A stretch of DNA of 54,705 nt. Origin: Gaiellasilicea sp031371615 (GTDB lineage: Bacteria > Actinomycetota > Thermoleophilia > Gaiellales > Gaiellaceae). The translations under genes were made by a program, and so were the position numbers. Under the pieces are notes generated by a model that worked only from the letters and a program-made list of their open reading frames with translations, did not search any database and was not told the origin of the DNA. The stretch lies in the NCBI GenBank assembly GCA_031371615.1, contig JANMJY010000063.1, forward strand, positions 1-54,705. Reading direction: 5' to 3'. Positions 45,348 to 54,504 of the stretch are shown here, one piece after another; positions within the stretch are counted from its first letter, which is position 1; the number at the start of each line of letters is the position of its first letter.

Positions 45348-46532
45348 ATGAACAGTGCCATGCTCAGCTGCCGGATCTGCGAGGCGACCCAGCCGTTGGC
45401 GCCGGTGTCGAGCTGCCCTGCGTGCTCGGGCCCACTCGACGTCCGCTACGTGCGGGACGGGAGCCTCGGCCTGTTCGACGACACCAAGTCGTTCCTGAAC
45501 TACGGAGCACTGCTGCCGCACCGCGAGACCGCGATGCCGAGCCGAACGCCGCTCGTGCCGGCGCCGAGGATCTCGGCCGCGCTCGACATCGACGTCCACC
45601 TCAAGCTGGAGTCCGCCAATCCGACGCACTCCTTCAAGGACCGAATGGCCGCGAGCGCCGTCGCTGCGGCCCAGGGGTTTGGCATCGAGACGCTCTTCTG
45701 CGCGTCGACCGGAAACCTCGGAGCTGCCGTCGCGGCGGGCTGCGCCGCGGCTGGGCTCGAAGGCGTGATTCTCAGCCCGGCCGACGACGACGAGCCGATG
45801 CTTCCTTCCGCGACGTACGGCGCAACCGTCTTCACGGTGCGGGGGACGTTCGAGGACTGTCGCCGCCTGGAGCGGGAGCTCGAGCATCTGTTCCCCTGGG
45901 GCTTCCTCGAAGGGAACCTGCAGCCGTTCGCGGTCGAGGGGATCAAGACGATCGCGTACGAGATCGTGGAGCAGCTCAACTGGGAGACGCCCGACGCGGT
46001 GGTCGGCCCGATCGCGTCCGGCGCGCTCTTCGCGAAGCTCGCGCAGGGCTTCATCGAGCTCGAGGAGCTCGGGCTCGTGGTCGACAAGCCGCCGCGGATG
46101 TACGGCGCCCAGCCGGGAGGCTGCCCACCGGTCGCTGCCGCCTGGGCCGACGAGCGGCCTCCGTCCCGGGTGACGCCCGACACGATCGCGCGTTCACTGG
46201 CTGTCGGCGATCCGAGCTACGGCGAGCTCGCGATCGGCGCCGCCCGCATGTCCGGCGGCTCGATCGGCACAGTCGCGGAGGAGCTGATCGAGTCGAACAC
46301 CGAGCTCCTGGCCGAGAACTCGGGAGTTCTCGCCGATTCAGCCGGCGGCGTTGCCTTCGGCGCGCTCGTCGAGCTCGTGCGCACCGGGGTGATCGCTTCC
46401 GGCGAGCGCGTGGTGCTGGTCGTCACGGGCAGCGGCATGAAGCCGCGAAGCGCCGACTCGAGCCATCCCGCCCGGCAGATCGAAGCCGACGCCGACGACT
46501 TCCTGGCCGCCCTCGGCGTCGGCCGCGACTAG
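45348..46532 (+). CDS. Threonine synthase-like PLP enzyme with N-terminal zinc ribbon
   Basis: This 394-residue fold-type II enzyme has a zinc ribbon (Cys8, Cys11, Cys23, Cys26). SANPTHSFKDRMA holds the PLP lysine (Lys97), followed by CASTGNLGAAVAAGCAAAG. It could be threonine synthase, cysteate synthase or a homocysteine- or cysteine-forming paralogue. A second, conventional threonine synthase lies at 52841 beside hom and thrB. Pairing with a MoaD-like carrier makes sulfur incorporation into O-phosphohomoserine or O-phosphoserine possible (inference). The ATG follows GGTGAG. Confidence 0.82.
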   Translation: MNSAMLSCRICEATQPLAPVSSCPACSGPLDVRYVRDGSLGLFDDTKSFLNYGALLPHRETAMPSRTPLVPAPRISAALDIDVHLKLESANPTHSFKDRMAASAVAAAQGFGIETLFCASTGNLGAAVAAGCAAAGLEGVILSPADDDEPMLPSATYGATVFTVRGTFEDCRRLERELEHLFPWGFLEGNLQPFAVEGIKTIAYEIVEQLNWETPDAVVGPIASGALFAKLAQGFIELEELGLVVDKPPRMYGAQPGGCPPVAAAWADERPPSRVTPDTIARSLAVGDPSYGELAIGAARMSGGSIGTVAEELIESNTELLAENSGVLADSAGGVAFGALVELVRTGVIASGERVVLVVTGSGMKPRSADSSHPARQIEADADDFLAALGVGRD

Positions 46533-46918
46533 CGAGTTCTGGAAGAACGGGCTGCGCCGCGCGCGGCACCCGGAACGAGCCAGTTGGTGCCGAACTTCCG
46601 CATCTCCCGGATGATCGGCAGCAGTGCGCGCCCCTTCTCGGTCAGCTGGTACTCGACCCGCGGGGGAGACTCGGGATAGCTGTGCCTCGCGACGACCCCG
46701 GCCTGCTCGAGCGTCCGCAGACGATCTGCCAGCGTGCGCGTGCTCATCCCCTCGCAGACGCGTTCGAGCTCCCGGAAACGGCGAGTGCCGCCGCCGAGCT
46801 CGTGAATGAGCAGTGGCGTCCATTTCGCAGCGACGATCTCGCCGGTGGACGAGACCGCGCTGCGCGCAAGGTCGACGTCCTCGAGCTGCTGAGTCTTCAT
46901 CCCGTCGTTAGCCTCCAT
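46529..46918 (-). CDS. HxlR-family winged-helix transcriptional regulator
   Basis: This 129-residue regulator has AAKWTPLLIHELGGGTRRFRELERVCEGMSTRTLADRLRTLEQAGVVARHSYPESPPRVEYQLTEKGRALLPI, the HxlR core. It converges on the threonine-synthase-like gene with a 4-nt overlap and diverges from the ilv operon, with 143 bp between its start and the ilv promoter, so the ilv operon or its own gene may be targets (inference). Confidence 0.87.
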   Translation of the reverse strand: MEANDGMKTQQLEDVDLARSAVSSTGEIVAAKWTPLLIHELGGGTRRFRELERVCEGMSTRTLADRLRTLEQAGVVARHSYPESPPRVEYQLTEKGRALLPIIREMRKFGTNWLVPGAARGAARSSRTR

Positions 46919-47061
46919 GTGAGTCGGGCGGGCGGGGATCGCTCGTCCGGGAGCCGCGGTGTAGCTTCGACAGCGACTTTACTCCTCGCCAACGTTACCG
47001 CAAGTCCAGAGCGGCAAACCTCCCCCGACAGGGCGTTCTGAGCTGTACGGGCTACAGCTAC
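46919..47061. promoter_or_regulatory. Intergenic region between HxlR gene and ilv promoter, with inverted repeat
   Basis: No coding sequence is evident. AGCTGTA (47041-47047) and TACAGCT (47053-47059) form a perfect 7-bp inverted repeat with 5-bp spacing, ending two bases before the ilv -35 box. It looks like a binding site for a regulator acting on the ilv promoter; which one cannot be told. Confidence 0.45.
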
Positions 47062-47090
47062 TTGACAAGGTAAAGCGGCGTGATCACACT
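47062..47090 (+). promoter_or_regulatory. Promoter of the ilv-thr operon
   Basis: TTGACA (47062-47067), 17-bp spacer, CACACT (47085-47090). The -35 matches the consensus fully; the -10 keeps only the key A and T positions. Transcription would start at about 47096-47098, practically on GTG 47097 of the leader peptide. Confidence 0.6.
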
Positions 47091-47195
47091 GTGGACGTGT
47101 TGCCGTCGACCGTACTCCGGAGCCCACGCTGCCTTGGTGGCGCCACTGCATCCCCCTCCGGGTCGATTGGCATTCTCCTGATTCTCCCCCTCTAG
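47091..47195 (+). CDS. Predicted ilv leader peptide, Ile/Leu-rich at its end
   Basis: This frame (34 codons from GTG 47091; 32 from GTG 47097, which fits a leaderless start) ends in IGILLILPL followed by TAG 47193-47195. Three Ile and four Leu in the last nine codons, placed before branched-chain amino acid genes, is the pattern of attenuation leader peptides. The hairpin CTCCCCCTCTAGGGGGAG overlaps the last four codons and the stop, so ribosome stalling would change its folding. Confidence 0.65.
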   Translation: MDVLPSTVLRSPRCLGGATASPSGSIGILLILPL

Positions 47196-47201
47196 GGGGA
47201 G
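47184..47201 (+). promoter_or_regulatory. Leader hairpin overlapping the stop of the ilv leader peptide
   Basis: CTCCCCC and GGGGGAG pair over 7 bp (loop TCTA). A ribosome at the Ile/Leu codons 47172-47192 would cover or release its left arm. No T-rich terminator follows in the leader (47202-47292). Control may therefore run through Rho, or through access to the strong AAGGAGGA site at 47279-47286. Confidence 0.5.
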
Positions 47202-47292
47202 CTTGCGACCACGCGCTGCAAGGCGCACACGCCTACATCGGACGCCACAGGTCCGTCCGCGACCAGCGGGCGAGTCAAGGAGGAAGCACGTT

Positions 47293-47385
47293 TTGAGCTC
47301 TCGCACGATCACAAGCTTCGACACCGCGCATCGAGACAGCGGCAGGTGCAGCCACGGGCTCCTGCAGGAGGTGATGGTGCCGTGA
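47293..47385 (+). CDS. Short ORF coupled to the LeuB-like gene
   Basis: TTG 47293 follows a strong ribosome site (AAGGAGGA, 47279-47286) and opens 30 codons ending in TGA 47383-47385, which overlaps the GTG of the next gene (GTGA). The peptide contains RTITSFDTAHRDSG, weakly like the FDTTLRDG start of isopropylmalate synthases; this may be chance. It could serve translational coupling or be a gene remnant. Confidence 0.4.
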   Translation: MSSRTITSFDTAHRDSGRCSHGLLQEVMVP

Positions 47386-48293
47386 CCGCGTACTCGGTTG
47401 CATGTCTAGCGGGCGACGGGATCGGGCCTGAGGTGATGGCCCAAGCGAGCCGCGGCCTCCGGGCGGCTGGACGGCTCCACGGCTTCGAGCTCGAGGAGCA
47501 GCACGTCCCCTTCGGCGCCGACGCGACGATGCGTGTCGGGCACCCGTTCCCGCTCGCGACCCGGAACACCGCCCTCGCGGCGGATGCGATTCTCGCCGCG
47601 ACGATCGACCAGACCCTCCTCCAGGAGCTCGAGAGCGAGCTCGACCTGCGGGCTGCGGTCATGCGCGTCCGGTTGCAGGGGGCGTCCGTCACGTTCGTCG
47701 CGCCGGTCAGCTCTGACGCCTGGGAGTGGACGCTCGACCGCGCGATCGCCACCGCGCGCGCGAGCCGCGGGCACCTCACATTCGTCGGCAGCGAAGACGG
47801 CTGGGCGGCGGATGCCTCGGTGGCCGGCCGGGACAATTGCCTCGGCGTCACCCATCTCTCCACGCGCAGCGCGATTCGGGCGCTCGCTTCGACTCCGGAG
47901 GTCTTCGACGTCGTCCTCTCCGCCCAGCCGTTGCTCGTTCCGATGGCCGAGCTCGCGTGGTGCCTCGATCCCCGGCGCCTGCTCGCGTGGGGTCGGCTGG
48001 CAGGGGAGGGACCTGGCATTTTCGGGCCGAGCCACGGCAACGCGGTCGACATCGCCGGCCAGGGGGTCGCGGATCCGAGCTCGATGCTGCTCGCGGCCGC
48101 GCTGATGCTCGGCGAAGGGCTCGGCGAGCGGGGTGCGGCGGCGACGCTCTCCTCGGCGGTCTCGTACGTGCGCGGCAGCGACACCCAGCGCAGGGCCAGT
48201 ACCGTGTCGATGAGCAGCGAGTTGACAGACGCGGTGCTCGCTCGGCTGCCGCAGTCCCACTCCAACGCCGAGTTCTTCACGGAGGCCGTCTAG
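47382..48293 (+). CDS. Degenerate isopropylmalate dehydrogenase (LeuB/IDH family) homologue
   Basis: This 303-residue protein keeps the outline of the family: GDGIGPEV (11-18) at the N-terminus and GIFGPSHGNAVDIAGQGVADPSSMLLAAALML (about 212-243), equivalent to the E-P-x-H-G-S-A-P-D-I-A-G block. Catalytic features are lost. The arginine-rich NLRP substrate segment is absent, and the metal motif G-D-I-L-S-D-E reads LLVPMAE (184-190), removing both Asp ligands. Normal dehydrogenase activity is therefore unlikely. GTG 47382 overlaps the short ORF before it. A regulatory or structural role in the ilv operon is possible. Confidence 0.72.
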   Translation: MTAYSVACLAGDGIGPEVMAQASRGLRAAGRLHGFELEEQHVPFGADATMRVGHPFPLATRNTALAADAILAATIDQTLLQELESELDLRAAVMRVRLQGASVTFVAPVSSDAWEWTLDRAIATARASRGHLTFVGSEDGWAADASVAGRDNCLGVTHLSTRSAIRALASTPEVFDVVLSAQPLLVPMAELAWCLDPRRLLAWGRLAGEGPGIFGPSHGNAVDIAGQGVADPSSMLLAAALMLGEGLGERGAAATLSSAVSYVRGSDTQRRASTVSMSSELTDAVLARLPQSHSNAEFFTEAV

Positions 48294-50033
48294 ATGCGCA
48301 TGAATGGAGCCGATGCCCTACTCCGATCGCTCGAAGCGGAAGGCGTCGACACGGTCTTCGGCATCCCGGGCGGCGCGATCCTGCCGACCTACGACGCGCT
48401 CGCGCGCGGCACCACGATCCGCCACGTCCTCGCCCGCCACGAGCAGGGCGCCGGCCACATGGCGCAGGGCTTCTCTCGGGCATCCGGCCGCGTCGGAGTT
48501 GCCTTCGCCACCTCCGGACCGGGGGCGACGAACCTCGTGACGCCGATCGCCGACGCGTGGATGGACTCGACCCCGCTGGTCTGCGTGACGGGTCAGGTGC
48601 GGACGAGCCTGATCGGCACCGACGCCTTCCAGGAGTGCGACATCACCGGGATCACGATCCCGATCGTCAAGCACTCGTGGCTCGTCCAGGACGTGGACGA
48701 GTTGCCGCACGCGATCAAGGCCGCCTTCCACGTCGCCAGCACGGGGCGCTGCGGGCCGGTGCTCGTCGACATCCCGCGCGACATCCAGGAGGCGGAGATC
48801 GACTTCGCCTACCCGGATGAGGTCGACCTGCCGGGTTGGCGGCCGGCCGCGAGCGTCAACGCGAAGCAGGTGCGAACGGCGGCGCAGGCGATTGCCGCCG
48901 CCCAGCGGCCGGTGCTCTACGTCGGCGGCGGAGCGCTGAACGCAGATGCGTGCGAGGAGCTGCGTCACCTGGCCGAGCTGTGGCAGCTCCCGGTCGTGAC
49001 GACGCTGATGGCGAAGAGCTCGTTCCCCGAGACGCACGAGCTGCACTTCGGCTGGCCGGGCATGCACGGCGCCAAGTGGTCGAACTGGGCGATGAACAAG
49101 TGCGACGTGCTCGTGGCGGTCGGCGCGCGCTTCGACGACCGCGTCACGGGCAAGCTCTCCGCGTTCGCGCCGGGCGCGTCGGTCGTCCATCTCGACGTCG
49201 ACGCCGCCGAGATCGGGAAGCTCCGGCACGCCGACATCCCGGTCGTTGGGCCGCTGAAGCAGATCCTCACCGAGCTCGCGAAGGCTTTCGACGCGCTGAA
49301 GGCAGAGGGTGTCGGCTCGCAGACCCGCCCCTGGCTCGCCCAGCTCGCCGCCTGGCGCGAGGAGTTCCCGCTCCGCTACGGGGACGATGGCGACCTGCTC
49401 AAGCCGCAGCGCGTGCTCGAGTCCCTGCAGTCGCTGACCGCCGGCCGCGACGACATGATCTGGACGACCGGCGTCGGGCAGCACCAGATGTGGGCGATGC
49501 AGTACCTGCTCTGCGACCGCCCGCGGAGCTTCATCACGTCGGGCGGGCTCGGCACGATGGGTTACGGGGTCCCCGCCGCGGTCGGCGCGAAGGCCGCGCG
49601 CCCGGACGCGACCGTCGTCTGCGTCGACGGAGACGGCTGCTTCCAGATGACCTGCCAGGAGCTCGCGACCTCGGTTACGGAGGACCTGCCGATCGTCGTC
49701 GTGATCGTGAACAACGGCTACCTGGGCATGGTCCGCCAGTGGCAGGACATGTTCTTCGAGGAGCGGTTCTCGCAAGTCCGCCTCGACGAGGGGTCGCCGG
49801 ACTACGTGAAGCTGGCGGAGGCGTACGGAGCCGTCGGACTGCGCGTCGACACCGAGGACGAGCTCGCGCCGGCGCTCACGGAGGCAATCGGCTGCGGCCG
49901 CACGGCGGTCGTCGACTGCCGCGTCGATCCGGCCGAGCACTGCTTCCCGATGATCCCGGCGGGTGCAGCCGCGCTCGACCTCGTCGAGTACGGCGAGCAC
50001 TCCGTCGCCGGCGGGGCGGTGCCGGTCCCGTGA
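48294..50033 (+). CDS. ilvB: Acetolactate synthase large (catalytic) subunit
   Basis: This 579-residue thiamine diphosphate enzyme condenses pyruvate with pyruvate or 2-oxobutyrate, the first shared step of valine, leucine and isoleucine synthesis. Motifs: GIPGGAILP, RHEQGAGHMAQGF with catalytic Glu50, TSGPGATNLVTPIADAWMDSTPL (FAD/pyruvate region), and VDGDGCFQMTCQELAT to VIVNNGYLGMVRQWQ (ThDP motif). ATG 48294 lies directly after the LeuB-like stop. Normal family length. Confidence 0.96.
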   Translation: MRMNGADALLRSLEAEGVDTVFGIPGGAILPTYDALARGTTIRHVLARHEQGAGHMAQGFSRASGRVGVAFATSGPGATNLVTPIADAWMDSTPLVCVTGQVRTSLIGTDAFQECDITGITIPIVKHSWLVQDVDELPHAIKAAFHVASTGRCGPVLVDIPRDIQEAEIDFAYPDEVDLPGWRPAASVNAKQVRTAAQAIAAAQRPVLYVGGGALNADACEELRHLAELWQLPVVTTLMAKSSFPETHELHFGWPGMHGAKWSNWAMNKCDVLVAVGARFDDRVTGKLSAFAPGASVVHLDVDAAEIGKLRHADIPVVGPLKQILTELAKAFDALKAEGVGSQTRPWLAQLAAWREEFPLRYGDDGDLLKPQRVLESLQSLTAGRDDMIWTTGVGQHQMWAMQYLLCDRPRSFITSGGLGTMGYGVPAAVGAKAARPDATVVCVDGDGCFQMTCQELATSVTEDLPIVVVIVNNGYLGMVRQWQDMFFEERFSQVRLDEGSPDYVKLAEAYGAVGLRVDTEDELAPALTEAIGCGRTAVVDCRVDPAEHCFPMIPAGAAALDLVEYGEHSVAGGAVPVP

Positions 50034-50542
50034 TCCACACGGTGTCGGTGCTCGTCGAGGACAGGCCGGGAGCGCTGATGCGCATCTCGAGCATGTTCGC
50101 GCGGCGCGGCTACAACATCGAGAGCCTGGCCGTCGGGCCGACCGAGCGCCAGAACGTCTCGCGAATCGTGCTCCGCGTCGACTGCGAGCAGCACTCGCTG
50201 GAGCAGATCGAGAAGCAGATGCACAAGCTCGTGAACGTCCTGCGCGTGAGCGAGCTCGAGCCCGGTCAGGCGGTCGAACGCGAGCTTGCGCTGATCACGG
50301 TCGCCGCCGCGCCGTCCGCGCGTGCGGAGCTCCTGTCGCTGGCGGAGGTGCTCGGCGTGCGTGTGGCCGACGTCGGCCCGAACGCGATCGTGTTCGAGGT
50401 CGTCGGCGCGCCGGAGCAGATCGATACGTTCGAGGAGCTCGTCCGTCCGCACGGGATCAAGGAGCTTGCACGTACGGGCAGAATCGGCCTGACGCGCGCC
50501 TCGGTCGGGCGTTCGGAATTTAAGCAACTCGCCCATAACTAG
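50030..50542 (+). CDS. ilvN: Acetolactate synthase small (regulatory) subunit
   Basis: This 170-residue subunit has an N-terminal ACT domain (VSVLVEDRPGALMRISSMFARRGYNIESLAVGPTE) that binds valine for feedback control, and the C-terminal half with ELALITVAA and VFEVVGAPEQIDTFEELVRPHGIKELARTGRIGLTR. GTG 50030 overlaps the ilvB stop by four bases, ensuring stoichiometric synthesis. Confidence 0.95.
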   Translation: MIHTVSVLVEDRPGALMRISSMFARRGYNIESLAVGPTERQNVSRIVLRVDCEQHSLEQIEKQMHKLVNVLRVSELEPGQAVERELALITVAAAPSARAELLSLAEVLGVRVADVGPNAIVFEVVGAPEQIDTFEELVRPHGIKELARTGRIGLTRASVGRSEFKQLAHN

Positions 50543-50558
50543 CGAAAGGGAGCCGACA

Positions 50559-51552
<994 letters not shown>

Positions 51553-51563
<11 letters not shown>

Positions 51564-52839
51564 CGTCCCGGTCGCCCTGCTGGGATACGGGACGGTCGGC
51601 TGCGCAGTAGCGCGGCTCCTCGCCGACAGCGCAGACGACATCGAGCGCGCGACCGGGCACCGGCTCCGGCTCGTGCGCGCGCTCGTTCGGGACGCCGGGA
51701 AGGAGCGTGAGTTCCAGCCGGACGACGGTGTGCTGACGACGGACTTCGCCGCGATCCGCGACGACCCGTCGATCGGGGTCGTGGCCGAGGTGATGGGCGG
51801 CCTCGAGCCGACCGGCGACCATGTCCTGGAGTTGCTGTGCGCGGGGAAGCCGGTCGTGACCGCCAACAAGCAGCTGCTCGCGCGTCGCAGCACCGAGCTC
51901 TTCGCGGCAGCGGCCGAAGCGGGTGTGCAGCTCCGCTTCGAGGCGTCGGTCTGCGCCGCGATCCCGGTGATCAAGGTGCTGCGCGAGTCCCTCGTCGTCA
52001 CGAACGTCCATCGCGTGCTCGGGATCGTCAACGGAACGACGAACTTCATCCTCACGCGCATGGAGGGCGGCGCGGGCTACGAGGAGGCGCTCGCCGAGGC
52101 GCAACGGCTCGGTTACGCGGAAGCGGATCCCACGGAAGACGTCTCCGGAGCCGACGCTGCGGCGAAGATGGCGATCCTCGCGAGCGTCGCGTTCGGCTCG
52201 CGGGTCGAGCTCGGCGACGTCTCCTACGAAGGCATCGAGCGGATCCGGCCGGAGCACGTGGAGGCCGCGCGGTCGCTCGACGCCGTCGTACGGCTCGTCG
52301 GCACGGCAACGCTTGTCGACGGGGCAGTCGACGTCCGCGTCGGTCCCGCGCTTGTCGGCCGTCACCACCCGCTCGCGTCGGTCGAGGGCCCGTTCAACGC
52401 GGTGATGCTGCATGGGGACGCGATCCGCGAGATCATGCTCGAAGGCCCTGGCGCCGGCGGACTCGAGACGGCGTCGGCGGTCGTGGCGGACATGGTGAGC
52501 GTGCTCGGGACAACAGGAACCGGCTTCCTTCAGGGCGACGCCTGCTGGCGCTCGCTGCCGACGCTGCCCCCTGGCGAGCTGCCGGCGCCGTTCTACGTCA
52601 GGATCGCTGTCGACGACCGGCCCGGCGTGCTCGCGCACATCGCGGAGCGGTTCGCCGAGGAGGGAGTCTCGATCGCGCAGCTGTCGCAGCAGGTGCAGAA
52701 CGGCAGCGCAGCGCTCGACGTCGTCACGCACACAGCGCCGTCCGGGCGGGTTGCGGCTGCGCTCGACGCGATCGCGGCACTTCCCGAGGTGCACGCCCGC
52801 CCCGAGGCGCTTCGTGTCGTCACCGAGCGCGGCGTCTGA
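51553..52839 (+). CDS. hom: Homoserine dehydrogenase
   Basis: This 428-residue enzyme reduces aspartate semialdehyde to homoserine. ALLGYGTVGCAVARLL is the nucleotide loop, KPVVTANKQLLA carries the catalytic Lys, and VLGIVNGTTNFILTRM and YAEADPTEDVSGADAAAKMAILA (substrate-binding residues) follow. A C-terminal ACT domain (about 350-425; DDRPGVLAHIAERFAEEGVSI) suggests feedback control by threonine. GTG 51553 lies inside the end of ilvC. No aspartate kinase gene is in the window. Confidence 0.95.
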
Positions 52840-52840
52840 G

Positions 52841-53692
52841 ATGAGCGTCAGCCTCGGCGTGGGGTCGACCCCGCTTCTTGCGGTGCCGCGCCTGTCCGAA
52901 CGACTCGGAGTCGAGCTCTGGGTCAAGTGGGAGGGCTCGAACCCGACCGGATCGTTCAAGGACCGCGGCATGGCGGTCGCCGTCTCCCGCGCGCTCGAGC
53001 GTGGTGCACCCGGCGTCGTCTGCGCGTCGACCGGGAACACGGCTGCGTCGGCGGCCGCCTACGCAGCTCGCGCGGGACTGCGCGTCGTTGTCGTGACGGT
53101 CCACGGGAGCGTCGCGCGCGGGAAGGTGATGCAGGCTCGCGCGGTGGGCGTCGAGCTCCGCGAGATCGACGGCACGTTCAACGACGCGCACCTCGAGGCG
53201 AGGCGGCTCGCCGAGACGGAAGGGCTCGTCAACGTGAACTCGATCAATCCCGACCGCATCGAAGGCCAGTCCTCTGCGGCGCGTGAGGTTGTCGAGCAGC
53301 TGGGCGGCCTCCCGGACGTGCTCGCGCTGCCCTACGGCGGCGGCGGCAACACTGTCAGCTACGCGAAGGGATTCGGCGAGACGCTGCCGCGCTTCATCCT
53401 GGGCGAGGCGGCCCAGCGGCGCGAGACGTTCGCGACCGCGATCCGCATAGCCGAGCCCGTGCACCAGACCGAGGTCGACGACGTGCTCGAGCGCTCCGGG
53501 GGGCAGATCGTCGCGCTATCGGAGCAGCAGCTCGAGGGGGCCTGGCGCTCGCTCGCGCGCGAGGAGGGCATCTTCTGCGAGCCCGCCAGCGCCGCCGGCA
53601 TCGCCGCGGTCGAAGCCGTCGGGCTGTGCGACGTGCGGGTCGTCTGCGTCGTCACGGGCCACGGCCTGAAGGACCCCGACGCGGTCGGATGA
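52841..53692 (+). CDS. thrC: Threonine synthase
   Basis: This 283-residue PLP enzyme turns O-phosphohomoserine into threonine. WEGSNPTGSFKDRGM holds the PLP lysine (Lys40); CASTGNTAASAAAYAARAG is the phosphate-binding region; LPYGGGGNTVSYAKGF is the glycine loop. It is shorter than the usual 340-360: the N-terminus begins almost at the substrate motif (VGSTPLLAVPRL). It lies one base after hom and overlaps thrB by four bases, so assignment to the threonine pathway is firm. Confidence 0.93.
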   Translation: MSVSLGVGSTPLLAVPRLSERLGVELWVKWEGSNPTGSFKDRGMAVAVSRALERGAPGVVCASTGNTAASAAAYAARAGLRVVVVTVHGSVARGKVMQARAVGVELREIDGTFNDAHLEARRLAETEGLVNVNSINPDRIEGQSSAAREVVEQLGGLPDVLALPYGGGGNTVSYAKGFGETLPRFILGEAAQRRETFATAIRIAEPVHQTEVDDVLERSGGQIVALSEQQLEGAWRSLAREEGIFCEPASAAGIAAVEAVGLCDVRVVCVVTGHGLKDPDAVG

Positions 53693-54504
53693 CCGTCCGC
53701 GTTCGCGCTCCGGCCACGACCGCCAACCTCGGCCCCGGCTTCGACTGCGCGGGCGCCGCGCTCGAGCTCTGGAACGAGCTCGAGGTCTCCCCGAGCGACG
53801 GCCCCGTCGATCGCGGCCATCTGGGCGTGCGCGCATTCGAGCTCCTCACCCCGGCGGACGGCTGGAGCTTCGCCTTCACGGACAACATCCCGCAGGCCCG
53901 CGGGCTCGGCTCCAGCGCCTCCGTGATCGCGCTCGGGCTCGTCGCCGCTGCGATCGTGGGAAAGCTGGAGCCCACGGCCGACGAGCTGCTCGCGCTCGGG
54001 GTCGAGCTGGAAGGGCACGGCGACAATCTCGCCGCCGCGCTCGTCGGTGGCGTGTGCCTGACGTGGGGGACGCGGATCGCCCGGATCGCCGACACGACGC
54101 CCGCCACGCCGGTCGCGGTCATCCCGGCTGCACGCGGCCTGACCGCGGAGTCGCGAGCCGCGCTGCCAAAGACCGTGCCGCACGTCGACGCCGCCTTTTC
54201 CGCCGGGCGGGCGGCGCTGCTCGGCGCCGCGATCGCGAGCCGGTCGGCCGATCTCTTCGAGGCGGCGCTCGCAGACCGCCTGCACGAGCCGTATCGGGCA
54301 GAGTCCTCGCCGCTTCTTGGAGTGATTCGCGACACCCTTCCTGCAGCTGCGCTCGGCGCGACCCTCTCCGGCGCCGGACCGACGGTGATCGTCTGGGCGC
54401 GCCTCGGCCAGGAGTCCGCGTGTGTGCACGAGCTTCGATCCCGCTTCCCGAACGAGCACGTCCTCCCATTGACGATCTCCCAGACAGGAGCCGGCCCGAC
54501 ATGA
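53689..54504 (+). CDS. thrB: Homoserine kinase
   Basis: This 271-residue GHMP kinase has APATTANLGPGFDCAGAAL at the N-terminus, the ATP loop PQARGLGSSASVIALGLVAA, EGHGDNLAAALVGG, and the C-terminal ATLSGAGPTVIVWA. It makes O-phosphohomoserine for thrC. It is somewhat short (usual 290-310). ATG 53689 overlaps thrC, and its stop overlaps the ilvD start. Confidence 0.94.
   Translation: MTVRVRAPATTANLGPGFDCAGAALELWNELEVSPSDGPVDRGHLGVRAFELLTPADGWSFAFTDNIPQARGLGSSASVIALGLVAAAIVGKLEPTADELLALGVELEGHGDNLAAALVGGVCLTWGTRIARIADTTPATPVAVIPAARGLTAESRAALPKTVPHVDAAFSAGRAALLGAAIASRSADLFEAALADRLHEPYRAESSPLLGVIRDTLPAAALGATLSGAGPTVIVWARLGQESACVHELRSRFPNEHVLPLTISQTGAGPT

Noticed and set aside
47058..47324. Minus-strand 88-codon frame in the ilv leader region
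   Set aside because: No family resemblance, and it lies across the promoter and leader peptide of the ilv operon.
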